The notes below the pieces were generated by a model. That model was not told the origin of the DNA and made no database searches. It saw only the letters and a list, made by a program, of their open reading frames with translations. Shown one piece after another: positions 17,821 through 27,845 of a stretch of DNA of 64,000 bases (positions within the stretch are counted from its first letter, which is position 1; every line of letters starts with the position of its first letter). The translations under genes were made by a program, and so were the position numbers. Source of the DNA: Allobosea sp. Leaf344 (GTDB taxonomy: Bacteria; Pseudomonadota; Alphaproteobacteria; Rhizobiales; Beijerinckiaceae); the NCBI RefSeq assembly GCF_001426225.1, contig NZ_LMRT01000001.1, positions 34,090 through 98,089 on the forward strand. Direction: 5' to 3'.

Positions 17821-18726
17821 ATGCACAATAACCTGGCTTGGGACGATTTCCGCCTGATCAAGGCCATTGCCGATCATGATGGTCTGACCGGGGCGGCCCA
17901 TGCGCTCAACGTCAATCATTCCACCGTGTTCAGGCGGCTGGGGCAGATCGAGGAGCAGCTCGGCCTGCCGCTCTTCGAACGCCGGAAGACCGGCTATGTC
18001 GCCACCGTGGCCGGCACCGAGATGGCGGCGCTGGCGGCGCGGATGGAGGAGGACGTCACGGCCTTCGGGCGCAAGCTCGCCGGCCGCGACGTGGCACCCT
18101 CCGGCGAATTGCGCGTCACCACCACCGATACTTTGTATCTCAACGTGCTGCTGCCGATCTTCGCCGCCTTCCGCGCCGCGCATCCGCTGATCCGGCTCGA
18201 CGTCGTGATCGGCAACCAGACGCTCAACCTGTCGAAACGCGACGCCGACATCGCGATTCGCGCCAGCGACACCCCCGGCGAGACGCTGGTCGGGCGCCGC
18301 ATCGCGACGCTGACCTGGGCCATCTACGGCCGGGCCGAGCAGGGGCTGAGCCCGGACGAGCAGGCGGATCCGAAGGCGCTGTTCCAGCGCGACTGGGTCG
18401 CCCTCGGCGATCAGCTCAGCCATGTCAAAGCGGCGCGCTATGTCCGCGACCATGTCGATCCGCAGCGGATCGCGCTGCGCAGTTCGGCCGTGCTCGGGCT
18501 GACCGAGGCGGTCGAGCAGGGGCTGGGCATCGGCCCCCTGCCCTGTTTCATCGCCGATCAGCGCCCTGGCCTGATCCGGCTGATGCCGCCCGATCCGGAT
18601 TTCTCGACCGGGCTGTGGATCCTCACCCATCCCGACATCCGCAACGCCCCGCGCGTGCGCGCCTTCATGGATTTCTGCGGCAACGAGCTGGCCAAGCGCC
18701 GCGGGCTGATCGAAGGCGAGGGCTAG
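17821..18726 (+). CDS. LysR family transcriptional regulator
   Basis: A 301-residue LTTR. The winged helix-turn-helix (about residues 5-65) reads LIKAIADHDGLTGAAHALNVNHSTVFRRL, somewhat unlike the commonest A-A-R-L-x-x-S-Q form but typical for the amino-acid-regulator-like subgroup. The effector-binding domain follows from residue 90. The start at 17821 has GAGAGGTGACG before it; an earlier in-frame start would add 17 residues. It is convergent with the acuI-like gene rather than divergent from a target, so its regulon cannot be guessed. Confidence 0.9.
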   Translation: MHNNLAWDDFRLIKAIADHDGLTGAAHALNVNHSTVFRRLGQIEEQLGLPLFERRKTGYVATVAGTEMAALAARMEEDVTAFGRKLAGRDVAPSGELRVTTTDTLYLNVLLPIFAAFRAAHPLIRLDVVIGNQTLNLSKRDADIAIRASDTPGETLVGRRIATLTWAIYGRAEQGLSPDEQADPKALFQRDWVALGDQLSHVKAARYVRDHVDPQRIALRSSAVLGLTEAVEQGLGIGPLPCFIADQRPGLIRLMPPDPDFSTGLWILTHPDIRNAPRVRAFMDFCGNELAKRRGLIEGEG

Positions 18727-18796
18727 CCGCGGGCCGGAGCGAGAGCGCGTCTTCGCCGCGCAGCCGGCGCTCAGGCCGGCCGCGTGGGCCTCTCCC

Positions 18797-19783
<987 letters not shown>

Positions 19784-19867
19784 GATCGGTTCCTCCTGGA
19801 CCGGACTGTCGCAAATCCGGCCCGGCTCACGCAACGTCTATCGCAGGGGGAACCGACCGTCGCGCGG

Positions 19868-21103
19868 TCAGGCAGGCTGCGGGGCCGGCAGCGGCCGGTC
19901 GACCGGGCGCTCGACGATCGGCAGGTTGATCAGCGCGGAGAGAATGCCGAGTCCGATCGAGAGCCACCAGACGATGGTGTAGGAGCCGAACGCCTCATAG
20001 AGCACGCCGCCGAGCAGCACGCCGAGGAATCCGCCAACCTGATGCGAGAAGAAGGCGAAGCCATAGAGCATCGCCATGTATTTCGTGCCGAACATCAGCA
20101 TCACCAGCGAGGAGGTCGGCGGCACGGTGGAGAGCCAGAACAGGCCAATGACCACGCCGAACAGCATCGCCGTCGCCGGGCTGGGCGGCAGCATGATGAA
20201 GGCCAGGATGGCGACGGAGCGGCCGAAATAGATCCAGGCCAGCAGATGGCGCTTGGGCATGCGCGAGGACAGCCAGCCCGAGGAGAGCGAGCCGACGGCA
20301 TTGGACAGGCCGATGACGGCGAGCGTCCAGCCGCCGACCCAGGCGGGCATGCCGACATCCTTGAGATAGGCCGGCATATGGGCGGTGATGAAGGCGAGCT
20401 GGAAGCCGCAGGTGAAGAAGCCGAGCACCAGCAGCACATAGGAGCGGTGCTTGAAGGCCTCGCTCAGCGCCTGCGCCACCGACTGGTTCGGCAGATTGGC
20501 CGCCGAGACCGGCTGGGCCTGGCCCTTGCGGGTCCCCAGCACCACGGTCAGCGGCATCACCAGCAGCACCGACAGGGCGAAGACGTAAAGCGCCTGATGC
20601 CAGCCGATCTGCTCGATCAGGATATTGCCGATCGGCGGGAACAGGAACTGGCCGAAGGAGCCGGCGGCGGTGCCGGCGCCGAAGGCCATGGGGCGCCAGG
20701 ATTCCGGCAGCAGCTTGCCGAAGGCGGCGAGGACGAGGTTGAAGGAGCAGGCGGAGAGCCCGAAGCCGATCAGCACGCCGGCGCCCATATGCATGGCGAG
20801 CGGGGTGGTGGCGACGCCCATGGTGACGAGGCCGAGCGCATAGAGCACGGCGCCGAAGCAGAGCACGCGGATGGTGCCGAAACGGTCGGCGACCGCGCCG
20901 GCGAAGGGTGCGCCCAGGCCCCAGAGCAGGTTCTGGATGGCGATGGCGAGGCTGAAGGTGTCGCGGCCCCAGCCGAATTCCAGCGTCATCGGGATCTGGA
21001 ACAGCCCGGCGCTGGCGCGCGGCCCGAAGGTGATCAGGGCGATCAGGCAGCCGCCGGCGACGATGATCTCCGGAGCATAGCCCCGCTTGGCGGCAATGGT
21101 CAT
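19868..21103 (-). CDS. MFS transporter, monocarboxylate/oxalate-formate type
   Basis: A 411-residue inner-membrane carrier with about 12 helices. The N-terminal FGWGRDTFSLAIAIQNLLWG and loop ADRFGTIRVL match the monocarboxylate porter/oxalate-formate antiporter branch of the MFS. The second half has SGWLSSRMPKRHLL as the mirrored loop. A small organic acid is the probable substrate. The start at 21103 gives the usual short N-terminus, while the longest frame would add 37 unlikely residues. It follows the acuI-like gene on the chromosome and is on the same strand, with an 84-base gap, so transport and reduction of a related acid is possible. Confidence 0.88.
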   Translation of the reverse strand: MTIAAKRGYAPEIIVAGGCLIALITFGPRASAGLFQIPMTLEFGWGRDTFSLAIAIQNLLWGLGAPFAGAVADRFGTIRVLCFGAVLYALGLVTMGVATTPLAMHMGAGVLIGFGLSACSFNLVLAAFGKLLPESWRPMAFGAGTAAGSFGQFLFPPIGNILIEQIGWHQALYVFALSVLLVMPLTVVLGTRKGQAQPVSAANLPNQSVAQALSEAFKHRSYVLLVLGFFTCGFQLAFITAHMPAYLKDVGMPAWVGGWTLAVIGLSNAVGSLSSGWLSSRMPKRHLLAWIYFGRSVAILAFIMLPPSPATAMLFGVVIGLFWLSTVPPTSSLVMLMFGTKYMAMLYGFAFFSHQVGGFLGVLLGGVLYEAFGSYTIVWWLSIGLGILSALINLPIVERPVDRPLPAPQPA

Positions 21104-21283
21104 GGATCGGTCTCCGCGGCGCTCGCGCCGGATTGGGAAGCGGCCGCAAAATAGCGACAGACTCATCACGATCTCTAATGCCAATTGGTGAGATCGCGCA
21201 TCACAAACCTGCATGGACGCAAGCCGCCCTTTCAGTCCTTCGCTGCGGCTGTGCCAGTTTCCGCCAGCCCGCGCGACGGCTCA

Positions 21284-21298
21284 TTAACCCCGGCTCAA
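21284..21298 (+). promoter_or_regulatory. Near-consensus CtrA box (TTAA-N7-TCAA)
   Basis: TTAACCCCGGCTCAA, one mismatch from the CtrA consensus TTAA-N7-TTAA, about 90 bases before the chosen start of the SleB-type hydrolase. A single match of this quality can arise by chance; the context (cell-wall enzyme) makes it worth recording. Confidence 0.3.
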
Positions 21299-21388
21299 CC
21301 CTACCGAAGCCATAACGGAATTCTGCGCTTGCGATCCTCGATCCGGTCGCGCTGCGTGGCTGTCGATGGTCGAGTGGGTGTCAGTCAG

Positions 21389-22678
21389 GTGCGTCTTCGC
21401 AAACGGACAAGGCGGATCGGGTCGGTCGGGCTGAAATGGGCCGTGGCCACGGTCGCGCCCTGGGCGCTGTCGATGGGGCTGCTCGTCTCCTTCACCGCCT
21501 CCGCCGGCCAGAATTACGACGGCCCCGGCCTGCCCTATTCGCTGGTCCACCGCACGCCGCCGGCCTTCGCCTCGGCTCTGCCGGAAGGTCCCTCGCTGCT
21601 CATCGCCGCCAGCTCCTTCCGCCTGCCGGGCCTCGCGCTGCAATCCTCCTTCCGCCAGGCGCATCTCTCCTTTTCCGACCCGGAACGGGTGATCGCCATC
21701 GATCCGCGCCAGCCGCGCGAGGATCTGAAGCGCGCCGCCAAGAGCTTTCCGGAGGTCAATCGCAGCGCCAAGAGCGACCCGCTGCCCGGGCTGCGGCCGA
21801 GCCTGACCGGGCGTTTCCCGGGCGAGTTGGAGCAGGTCGTGTTCGGCGACACGCAGCCGAAGCTGATCTCGGCGGGCTTCACCCGCCCCGCCCCCGACGC
21901 CGAGCCGGGACAGGAGCTGCAGATCGGCTTCGTGCCCTATGCCAATGACCAGGGCCTGACCGATCCGGCCGCCTCCGACGCCTCGCCGCATGCGCTGCGC
22001 CCGCTGATCACCTCGCCGCGCCAGGCCGAGCTCTATCTCGAAAGCGTCGACGGCTCGACGCCGTCGGTCTCGCTGCGCTCCGCCTCGACCTCCAGCACGC
22101 CTTCGGTGACCTATAATGTCGCGACCCTGGCGCCCGTCAGCGCGCCGCTGCAGGTGTCGCTGGTGCGGCCGGAAGGGCTCGCCAAGACGCCGAATACGGG
22201 CAGCAGCGCCATCCGCAAGCAGGGCGACACGGGCCGCGAGATCTATACCGGCCTGATCCAGCCCGAGCAGATGGCGCGCGAGCAGCGCTGCCTGGCGGAA
22301 GCGGTGTATTTCGAAGCCCGCTCGGAATCGGATGAGGGCCGCGCCGCGGTGGCGCAGGTGGTGCTGAACCGCGTCAAGAGCCCGCTCTACCCCAACACCG
22401 TCTGCGGCGTCGTCTACCAGAACAGCAACCGGCACCTCGCCTGCCAGTTCACCTTCACCTGCGAAGGCAAATCCCTGCGCATCACCGAGCCCGGCCCCTG
22501 GCGCGACGCGGTCCGCATCGCCCGCGAGGTCTATGAAGGCACGACCTATCTCAGCGAAGTCGGCGCCTCGACCCATTACCACGCCAATTACGTCAGGCCG
22601 TATTGGGCCAAGAAGCTCAAGAAGATGGACACGATCGGCCAGCACATCTTCTACAAGCTGAAGCCGGGGCAGACATAA
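21389..22678 (+). CDS. SleB-type cell wall hydrolase, exported
   Basis: Predicted periplasmic peptidoglycan hydrolase of about 429 residues. A basic N-terminus (RLRKRTRR) precedes a hydrophobic stretch and an ASA-type cleavage site near residue 38, giving a signal peptide or membrane anchor. Residues about 40-295 are a low-similarity, Ser/Pro-rich region with no known domain. The C-terminal hydrolase_2/SleB domain (about 300-425) shows CLAEAVYFEARSE, with the catalytic glutamate, then GRAAVAQVVLNRV and ASTHYHANYV. The start is uncertain: GTG at 21389 is chosen because it places the signal sequence at the N-terminus, whereas the longest frame begins at 21185. Confidence 0.85.
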   Translation: MRLRKRTRRIGSVGLKWAVATVAPWALSMGLLVSFTASAGQNYDGPGLPYSLVHRTPPAFASALPEGPSLLIAASSFRLPGLALQSSFRQAHLSFSDPERVIAIDPRQPREDLKRAAKSFPEVNRSAKSDPLPGLRPSLTGRFPGELEQVVFGDTQPKLISAGFTRPAPDAEPGQELQIGFVPYANDQGLTDPAASDASPHALRPLITSPRQAELYLESVDGSTPSVSLRSASTSSTPSVTYNVATLAPVSAPLQVSLVRPEGLAKTPNTGSSAIRKQGDTGREIYTGLIQPEQMAREQRCLAEAVYFEARSESDEGRAAVAQVVLNRVKSPLYPNTVCGVVYQNSNRHLACQFTFTCEGKSLRITEPGPWRDAVRIAREVYEGTTYLSEVGASTHYHANYVRPYWAKKLKKMDTIGQHIFYKLKPGQT

Positions 22679-22810
22679 GACGGCGGGTCCCGACCGCATA
22701 GGACGGGGCGCGCCCGGCGCATGAGGCGACACCCCCGCCCGCCCGGGCCGCGGGATGCGCGCCCGGAGCCGGTCGCGCATCCTCGCCGTCCTGGCGACAC
22801 CCGCCTCGCC

Positions 22811-23650
22811 TCAGTCCAGCCCCAGCGTCCCGCGCAGCTTCGACAGATCCTCGGCCAGCGCATTCACAGGGCCGCGCATCGCGTTGCGGTGCTTCTGGGT
22901 GACCTTCTCATAGCTGACGAAGCCGCCGCCCGGCGCCGCATAGCTCTCCAGCAACTTGTCGACCTTGGCGAAATTGGCGTCGATGCGCTTGACCAGCTTC
23001 GGCGCTTCCCGCGTCGTCAGCGGGCGCAGCAGCTCGTGGATCTTGCGGGCGCCTTCGACATTGGCGTGGAAATCCCAGAGATCGGTGCGGCTGTAGCGGT
23101 CCTCCTCACCCGAGATCTTGGTCTTGGCGACCTCCTCGATCAAGGCGGCGGCACCGCCCACCACCTTTTCCGGCGGCACGGTCAGCGTCTTGATGCGGCC
23201 CTCGAGCTCCCGGATATCGGCGATCAGCCTGTCGGCGATCGGGCCGAGGCCCTCCGTCGAATTCTTGGCAAATAGCCCGTATTCCAGCCGGTGGAACCCG
23301 CTGAAGGCGGGATCGGCCTCCTTCTTCTCGAAATCATCGGCGCGCACGTCGATGCTCTTGTCGAGATCGGAGAAGAGCTCCGCGATCGGCTCGATGCGCT
23401 CGTAATGCACGCGCGCCGGCGCGTAGAGCGCCTTGGCCCTGGCGAGATCGCCCGCCTTGATCGCGTCGACGAAGCCTTGCGTCTTGTCGCGCAGCGCCTG
23501 CGTCTCCTGCGTCACCCAGATCTTGTAATCGGCGATCGGGGCGACGAGATCGCCCGGCGCGACCTTGGCGGCGAGCGGCCCGGCCAGCAGCGCGCCGGCG
23601 ATGAGCAGCGCCGCCGGCAGGGCCCGGCTCAGGAAACGGAAATCGGACAT
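22811..23650 (-). CDS. EfeO/EfeM-like imelysin-domain iron-binding protein
   Basis: Periplasmic M75/imelysin-family protein of 279 residues and last gene of the efe operon. A signal peptide covers residues 1-28 (RALPAALLIAGALLAGPLAA). The mature part is the helical EfeO M75 domain with the family metal motif HxxE intact as GFHRLEYGLF (His120, Glu123). Unlike E. coli EfeO it has no cupredoxin domain, so it corresponds to EfeM-type proteins. Its start lies 3 bases after the efeB stop. The expected role is capturing or handing iron to EfeU. Confidence 0.9.
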   Translation of the reverse strand: MSDFRFLSRALPAALLIAGALLAGPLAAKVAPGDLVAPIADYKIWVTQETQALRDKTQGFVDAIKAGDLARAKALYAPARVHYERIEPIAELFSDLDKSIDVRADDFEKKEADPAFSGFHRLEYGLFAKNSTEGLGPIADRLIADIRELEGRIKTLTVPPEKVVGGAAALIEEVAKTKISGEEDRYSRTDLWDFHANVEGARKIHELLRPLTTREAPKLVKRIDANFAKVDKLLESYAAPGGGFVSYEKVTQKHRNAMRGPVNALAEDLSKLRGTLGLD

Positions 23651-23653
23651 GGC

Positions 23654-24940
23654 TTAGCCTTCCTTCTGGGTGGGGAGTGCGCTGATGCCGGCCTCGCGCA
23701 GCAAAGTGTCGCCGAGGATGGCATCGGGGCCTTGGACGCCCGGCAGGGCGAAGAAATACCCGCCGCCGAAGGGCTTGATGTATTCCTCGAGCGGCTCGCC
23801 GTTCAGGCGCTGCTGCACGGCGACGAAGCCGTCGCGCAGGCTGTTCTGGTAGCAGATGAAGAGCAGCCCCATATCGAGCTGGCCCGAGAGCGTCGCGCCG
23901 TTGGAGTAGTTGAAGGCGCGGCGGATCAGCGGCGAGGCCAGGCCGCGGCGGCCATCGGGATTGGCCAGGCGGATATGCGCATCGAGCGGGATGCGGGCGC
24001 CGCCGGGATCGTCGGCATAGGCGGGATCGTCGAATTCGTCGCTGCGGCCGAGCGGGGCGCCGCTGTCGCGCTGGCGGCCGAAGATCGCCTGCTGCTCGCC
24101 GAGCGGGGTGCGGTCCCAGCGCTCGACATAATTGCGGATCAGCCGCACGACCTGATAGGAGCCGCCCGCCATCCAGCCCGGCCCATCGCACCAGACGATC
24201 CGCGCCATCTCCGCCGCATCGGCGATGTCGGGATTGGCGGTGCCGTCCTTGAAGCCGAGCAGATTGCGCCCGGCGCCGATCGGCTTGCTGCGGCGCTGGC
24301 CATGGGTCGAGGCGAAGCCTTCCTGCTTCCAGCGCAGCGAGAGCGTATCCGGCGTGTGCTTGATGATGTCGCGCAGCGCGTGCAGCGTCTCCTCCGGCGT
24401 CTCGGCGCAGAGCTGCAGCAGGAGATCGCCATGGCAGCGCTCCGCCTCCAGCGCATCATTGGGAAAATCCGGCATGGCGACGAGTTCGGGCGGACACAGC
24501 CTGCCCAAGCCGAAGCGCTCGTCGAAGAACGAGGCGCCGACCGAGACGGTGACCGTCAGCCGCTCCGGCTTGATCTCGGGACCGAGAATCCCGGAATCCG
24601 CCGGCGGGAAGCGCGGGTCGAGCTCGGGCGGGCGCCCGCCCTGGGTGAGGAACCGCGCCCGATCCGTCAGCAAGGCGAAGAGCTCCCGCAATTCGCCGCG
24701 GCTCTCGACCAGGAGATCGAAGGCCGCGACGAGGCCGGCATAGGGCTGCGGCGTGGCGATCCCGGCCTGATGCACCCCTTCGAACGGGATCAGGAGCGGC
24801 GCTTCCGCCGGTGCCGGTGGCTGGGCCTGCGCCTGCGCCTGCGCCTGCCCGCCCGACGGCAGGGCCGCGGCGGCGGCCAGGCCGGCGGCACCGGCCAGCA
24901 GGTGGCGGCGCGCGGGGGAGCGGGGCTGGTCGCGGTCCAT
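23654..24940 (-). CDS. efeB: EfeB, Dyp-type heme peroxidase (Tat-exported)
   Basis: DyP-type peroxidase of 428 residues, exported folded by the Tat system: the N-terminus carries SPARRHLLAGAAG, a twin-arginine signal, then an Ala/Gln-rich linker. The DyP hallmark GFKDG (GxxDG) with the catalytic Asp occurs in LLGFKDGTANPD, and the proximal heme-ligand histidine in DAHIRLANP near the C-terminal half. In the Efe system it oxidises ferrous iron or draws iron from heme in the periplasm. The gene sits 2 bases from the cupredoxin-EfeO gene upstream and 3 bases from the imelysin gene downstream. Confidence 0.95.
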   Translation of the reverse strand: MDRDQPRSPARRHLLAGAAGLAAAAALPSGGQAQAQAQAQPPAPAEAPLLIPFEGVHQAGIATPQPYAGLVAAFDLLVESRGELRELFALLTDRARFLTQGGRPPELDPRFPPADSGILGPEIKPERLTVTVSVGASFFDERFGLGRLCPPELVAMPDFPNDALEAERCHGDLLLQLCAETPEETLHALRDIIKHTPDTLSLRWKQEGFASTHGQRRSKPIGAGRNLLGFKDGTANPDIADAAEMARIVWCDGPGWMAGGSYQVVRLIRNYVERWDRTPLGEQQAIFGRQRDSGAPLGRSDEFDDPAYADDPGGARIPLDAHIRLANPDGRRGLASPLIRRAFNYSNGATLSGQLDMGLLFICYQNSLRDGFVAVQQRLNGEPLEEYIKPFGGGYFFALPGVQGPDAILGDTLLREAGISALPTQKEG

Positions 24941-24942
24941 GC

Positions 24943-25908
24943 TCAGCCGAGCCCCAGCACGCCCGGCAGCCGGGCGAGATCGCCCGCCAGAGCCAGGGAG
25001 GCCTGTTCCAGCGGCGCCTGCGCCTGGACCGCGAGGGCCAGCGCCGCGAGCTGCCGATCGAGCTGTTCGCCGAGCGCCGGATCCGCCCGCTTCACCAGCG
25101 GCAGGAGATGCCCGGCCGGGGCGGTGATCGCCACCAGCAGGGCGGCGGCCTCGGCCGCATCGGCCGCAGCGAGGCGCCGCGCCGTATCCGCCAGCCCGCG
25201 CAAAAGCTCCTGAGGCGCGGGTGAGAGCCCCCGGATCGCCACGGCATAGGCCGCGGCCGCCGCGCCCGGATCGCCATCGGGGCGGGCCAGCGCCGCCTGC
25301 AGCGCCTGCGCCTGTGGCGCCGCCAGCCGTTCGAGAGGGGCGAGATGCAGCAGCGCCGCGCGGGATGACGCGCGGTCCTTCGCCGCCACCGCCCGGGTGA
25401 GATCGTCCAGCGCCTGCAGCGTCCAGATCCGGTATTCGGCCGAGAGCCCGATCAGCTCGGCGGCGCCGGGTCGCGCCGCCGCGGGCATGGTCCCGCCGGC
25501 CGGGTTCAGCACGGTGAGCTTGCCGCGCGGATTGCTCAGCAGTCCGCAGGTGACCTCATAGGCGCCGGGTGCGAGGTTCGTCGTCAGCCGCTGCTTGAAG
25601 CCCGGCGCGATGTTCTCGCGCTCGTCGACGATCATCACCCCCTTCAGGATCTCCCATTCCAGAGCGCGGCTGCTGCGATTGGTGATCAGGAAGGTGACCC
25701 GGCCGGCCGGCACGGTCAGCTCATTGGGCTCGCAACCCTTGGCGGTGACCGTGACGGGCACGAGCGGAGGGTCGGCCGCGAGGGCCGGGGCGATGCCGGA
25801 GGCTGCCATGAGGGCCAGGGTCGCGACGAGCGAGGCCAGGACGGATGTGCGCGAGCTTCGGGAGCGCGAGCTTCGGGCGCGCGCGGCATGCAAACCGAGA
25901 TCAGGCAT
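24943..25908 (-). CDS. efeO: EfeO-like protein: cupredoxin plus degenerate imelysin domain
   Basis: Periplasmic 321-residue protein. After a long basic N-terminus and signal peptide (cleavage near residue 45, APALAAD), residues about 48-132 form an EfeO-type cupredoxin domain with [15 protein letters not shown] and, later, EVTCGLL; these supply likely metal-binding Cys and Glu. The remaining 180 residues resemble an imelysin-like helical bundle but lack the HxxE motif, so metal binding there is probably lost. The ATG at 25908 overlaps the efeU stop (ATGCCTGA), implying translational coupling. The normal single EfeO appears split: cupredoxin here, active imelysin in the gene two downstream. 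Confidence 0.85.
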   Translation of the reverse strand: MPDLGLHAARARSSRSRSSRTSVLASLVATLALMAASGIAPALAADPPLVPVTVTAKGCEPNELTVPAGRVTFLITNRSSRALEWEILKGVMIVDERENIAPGFKQRLTTNLAPGAYEVTCGLLSNPRGKLTVLNPAGGTMPAAARPGAAELIGLSAEYRIWTLQALDDLTRAVAAKDRASSRAALLHLAPLERLAAPQAQALQAALARPDGDPGAAAAAYAVAIRGLSPAPQELLRGLADTARRLAAADAAEAAALLVAITAPAGHLLPLVKRADPALGEQLDRQLAALALAVQAQAPLEQASLALAGDLARLPGVLGLG

Positions 25909-26740
25909 TCTGCACCTTTTCGGCCCTGCGGCCGGCCGCGGCGGGGCGCAGGAACAGCGCCAGTGCGGGAAGGAGAAAAGCGAGATAGAGGAGAAGTTCG
26001 CCGAGGCTCGGCGCGTCGCGATAGCCGAACAGCCCGGCCAGCAGCGTCCCGGCGAGGCTGTCGAGCGGCAGGATCTCGCTGAGATCATAGGCGGTGGCCT
26101 GGAGCCCGTTCCACAGCCCGGCCTCATGGGCGGACCGCAGCGCGCCGGCCAAAAGCCCCGCCGCCACGAACAGGATCAGCACCCCGGTCCAGCGGAAGAA
26201 GCGCCGCAGATCGAGCCGGCGGCCGAAGCGAAACACCGCGACGCCGATCGCCACCGCCGCGAGCAGGCCGAGGCAGGCGCCGATCGCAGGCTGCCAGCCG
26301 AGATCCTCCTGCGAGAAGGCGGCCATCAGGAAAACCACGGATTCCAGCCCCTCCCGCGCCACGGCGAGGAAGGCCATCCCGGCCAGAGCGAGGCCGCCGC
26401 CCTCGGCGCGCGACAGCGCCTCGTCGACCCGGCCATGCAGCCGCGCCTTGATCGACTGCGCGGCCTCGCGCATCCAGAACACCATCAAGGTGAGGATGAT
26501 CGCGGCCAGCAGGCCGACCGCCGCCTCGAACAGCTCCTGCGCCTTCTGCGGGAACTCGGCCGCGGCCCGGTGCAGCTTCAGCCCGGTGGCGAGGCAGAGC
26601 AGGCAGGCGGCGCCGACGCCCAGCCACACGGCGTTCAGGGCCCGGCCACGCCCCGTCTGCACGAGGTAGCTCGCGATGATGCCGACGATCAGCGCCGCCT
26701 CGACGCCTTCGCGCAACATGATCAGGAAGGGAACGAACAT
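25901..26740 (-). CDS. efeU: EfeU/FTR1-type iron permease
   Basis: Inner-membrane high-affinity iron permease of 279 residues with seven predicted helices. Both diagnostic REGxE motifs are present: REGVE at residues 10-14 in helix 1 and REGLE at 129-133 in helix 4, which bind and translocate iron. The ATG at 26740 is used because GGAGG lies 9 bases upstream; an ATG three codons earlier is too close to that site. It is the first gene of the efeU-efeO-efeB-efeM-like operon. The AT-rich palindromic region about 90 bases upstream is the likely promoter/operator. Confidence 0.94.
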   Translation of the reverse strand: MFVPFLIMLREGVEAALIVGIIASYLVQTGRGRALNAVWLGVGAACLLCLATGLKLHRAAAEFPQKAQELFEAAVGLLAAIILTLMVFWMREAAQSIKARLHGRVDEALSRAEGGGLALAGMAFLAVAREGLESVVFLMAAFSQEDLGWQPAIGACLGLLAAVAIGVAVFRFGRRLDLRRFFRWTGVLILFVAAGLLAGALRSAHEAGLWNGLQATAYDLSEILPLDSLAGTLLAGLFGYRDAPSLGELLLYLAFLLPALALFLRPAAAGRRAEKVQNA

Positions 26741-27158
26741 CGGCGCCATCCTCCTGCGCGTGCAGGACTGCCGTTTGGGCAGATTCGGCGTTCTTATAGT
26801 ATCGCTCGATCGACAACTCAAATCATTTAGTTTATAGCTTTTATAATGAAAGTATTCATGGTCGGCGCCCGTCTCGGCCGTTCGCGATGGCGCGGCCCGA
26901 GCGATACGTGGAGCGCGCCGATCTCAGCCGCCCCGGGGCCGGCCACGGCCCGGCTGCAGAAAGCGCCCTCGAAAGCGGGCGGATCGCTCAAATGCGAGCG
27001 AAGCCCTGCACGCATTTTCAATCTGCATGAACAGTGCGCTCGGATGCGAAATGGTTAATTTTACCTTGTTTCGCTGTTTACCTTGCGTTCATCACGTGGC
27101 TGCGGCTTTCTGGCCTGGCAGGCGATGCATGGACATCGCGAGGTGAGGTCGACAGGAC
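26741..27158. other. Divergent promoter region, efe operon / secreted repeat protein
   Basis: A 418-base gap between two divergent genes. It contains an unusually AT-rich patch at about 26815-26860, a GC-rich middle with two overlapping frames of 64 and 70 codons that lack family resemblance, and a second AT-richer patch near 27040-27085 that probably holds the promoter of the rightward gene. No RNA gene is seen. Confidence 0.55.
26825..26846. promoter_or_regulatory. AT-rich operator candidate upstream of efeU
   Basis: The sequence holds ATTTAGTTTATA (26825-26836), overlapping an inverted repeat TTATA-N5-TATAA (26832-26846). It is about 85-105 bases before the efeU start and stands out in GC-rich DNA. 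An iron regulator such as Fur, Irr or RirA would be expected for an efe operon, but the sequence does not match a textbook Irr box, so the regulator is unassigned. Confidence 0.4.
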
Positions 27159-27764
27159 ATGAAGCGCATCGCCATCACAGCCTCGGCTCTCAGCGCCGTG
27201 TTCACGCTCGGCACCGCCGCTGCCCAGGCCGGGTGCTATGGCGCCTCCTGCCGCCCCGCCCCCTGCCAGGGCAAGGCCTGCTACACCCTCGTGCAGACGC
27301 CGCCGGTCTATGGCTCCGTCGCCGAAACCTATCTGGCGCGGCCCGAGCAGATCCAGTCCGAGGTGGTCCCGGCGCAATACGAGACCCTGACCGAGACGGT
27401 GATGATCCATCCGGCGCGCAAGGTCGCCCATCATCGCCCGGCGCAATATGAAATGGTCTCGGAGAAGGTTTTGCTGTCCCCCGGCGGCAAGCGCTGGGAG
27501 GTCCGCCGCGACGCCCATGGCCGCATGGTCGGCTGCTGGGTCGAGACGCCCGCGCAATATGGCTATCAGCAGCGCAGGGTGGAGATCGCTCCCGCCAGCG
27601 TCGCCTATGAGATCGTGCCGCCGGTCTATACCCAGCGGCACCGCCGGGTGATGACGACGCCGACCCAGGTCGTGCGCCACAGCATCCCCCCGGTCTACGA
27701 GACGCGGCACCGCACGGTGCTGCTGCAGCCCGGCGCCAGTCACTGGGCGCGTGCGGGCTACTGA
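27159..27764 (+). CDS. Secreted tandem-repeat protein of unknown function
   Basis: A 201-residue protein I cannot assign to a function. It has a clean signal peptide (residues 1-24, ending AAAQA) and a Cys-rich start to the mature part (CYGASCRPAPCQGKAC). Then follow five or six imperfect repeats of about 22-26 residues built on P-[AP]-[QV]-Y-x5-R/E-x-V-x3-P: PAQYETLTETV, PAQYEMVSEKV, PAQYGYQQRRV, PPVYTQRHRRV, PPVYETRHRTV. The alternation of P-x-Y with charged residues suggests an extended beta-rich surface or cell-envelope protein. A rho-independent terminator follows, so it is monocistronic. Similar small repeat proteins exist in Rhizobiales (family impression only). Confidence 0.8.
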   Translation: MKRIAITASALSAVFTLGTAAAQAGCYGASCRPAPCQGKACYTLVQTPPVYGSVAETYLARPEQIQSEVVPAQYETLTETVMIHPARKVAHHRPAQYEMVSEKVLLSPGGKRWEVRRDAHGRMVGCWVETPAQYGYQQRRVEIAPASVAYEIVPPVYTQRHRRVMTTPTQVVRHSIPPVYETRHRTVLLQPGASHWARAGY

Positions 27765-27806
27765 ATTCGACTGCCAGACCCTATCGTCACGGATAGACAC
27801 CTATCA

Positions 27807-27832
27807 CCCCGGCTTCGGCCGGGGCTTTTTTT
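27807..27832 (+). terminator. Rho-independent terminator
   Basis: Stem CCCCGGC / GCCGGGG with a stable TTCG tetraloop, followed by seven T residues. It closes the transcript of the secreted repeat protein gene 43 bases after its stop codon. Confidence 0.93.
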
Positions 27833-27845
27833 GGTCGGGTGCCGA

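Noticed and set aside
26827-27058. Two overlapping short frames (64 and 70 codons) upstream of efeU
   Set aside because: Opposite-strand frames covering the same GC-rich bases, with no signal peptide, domain or binding site.
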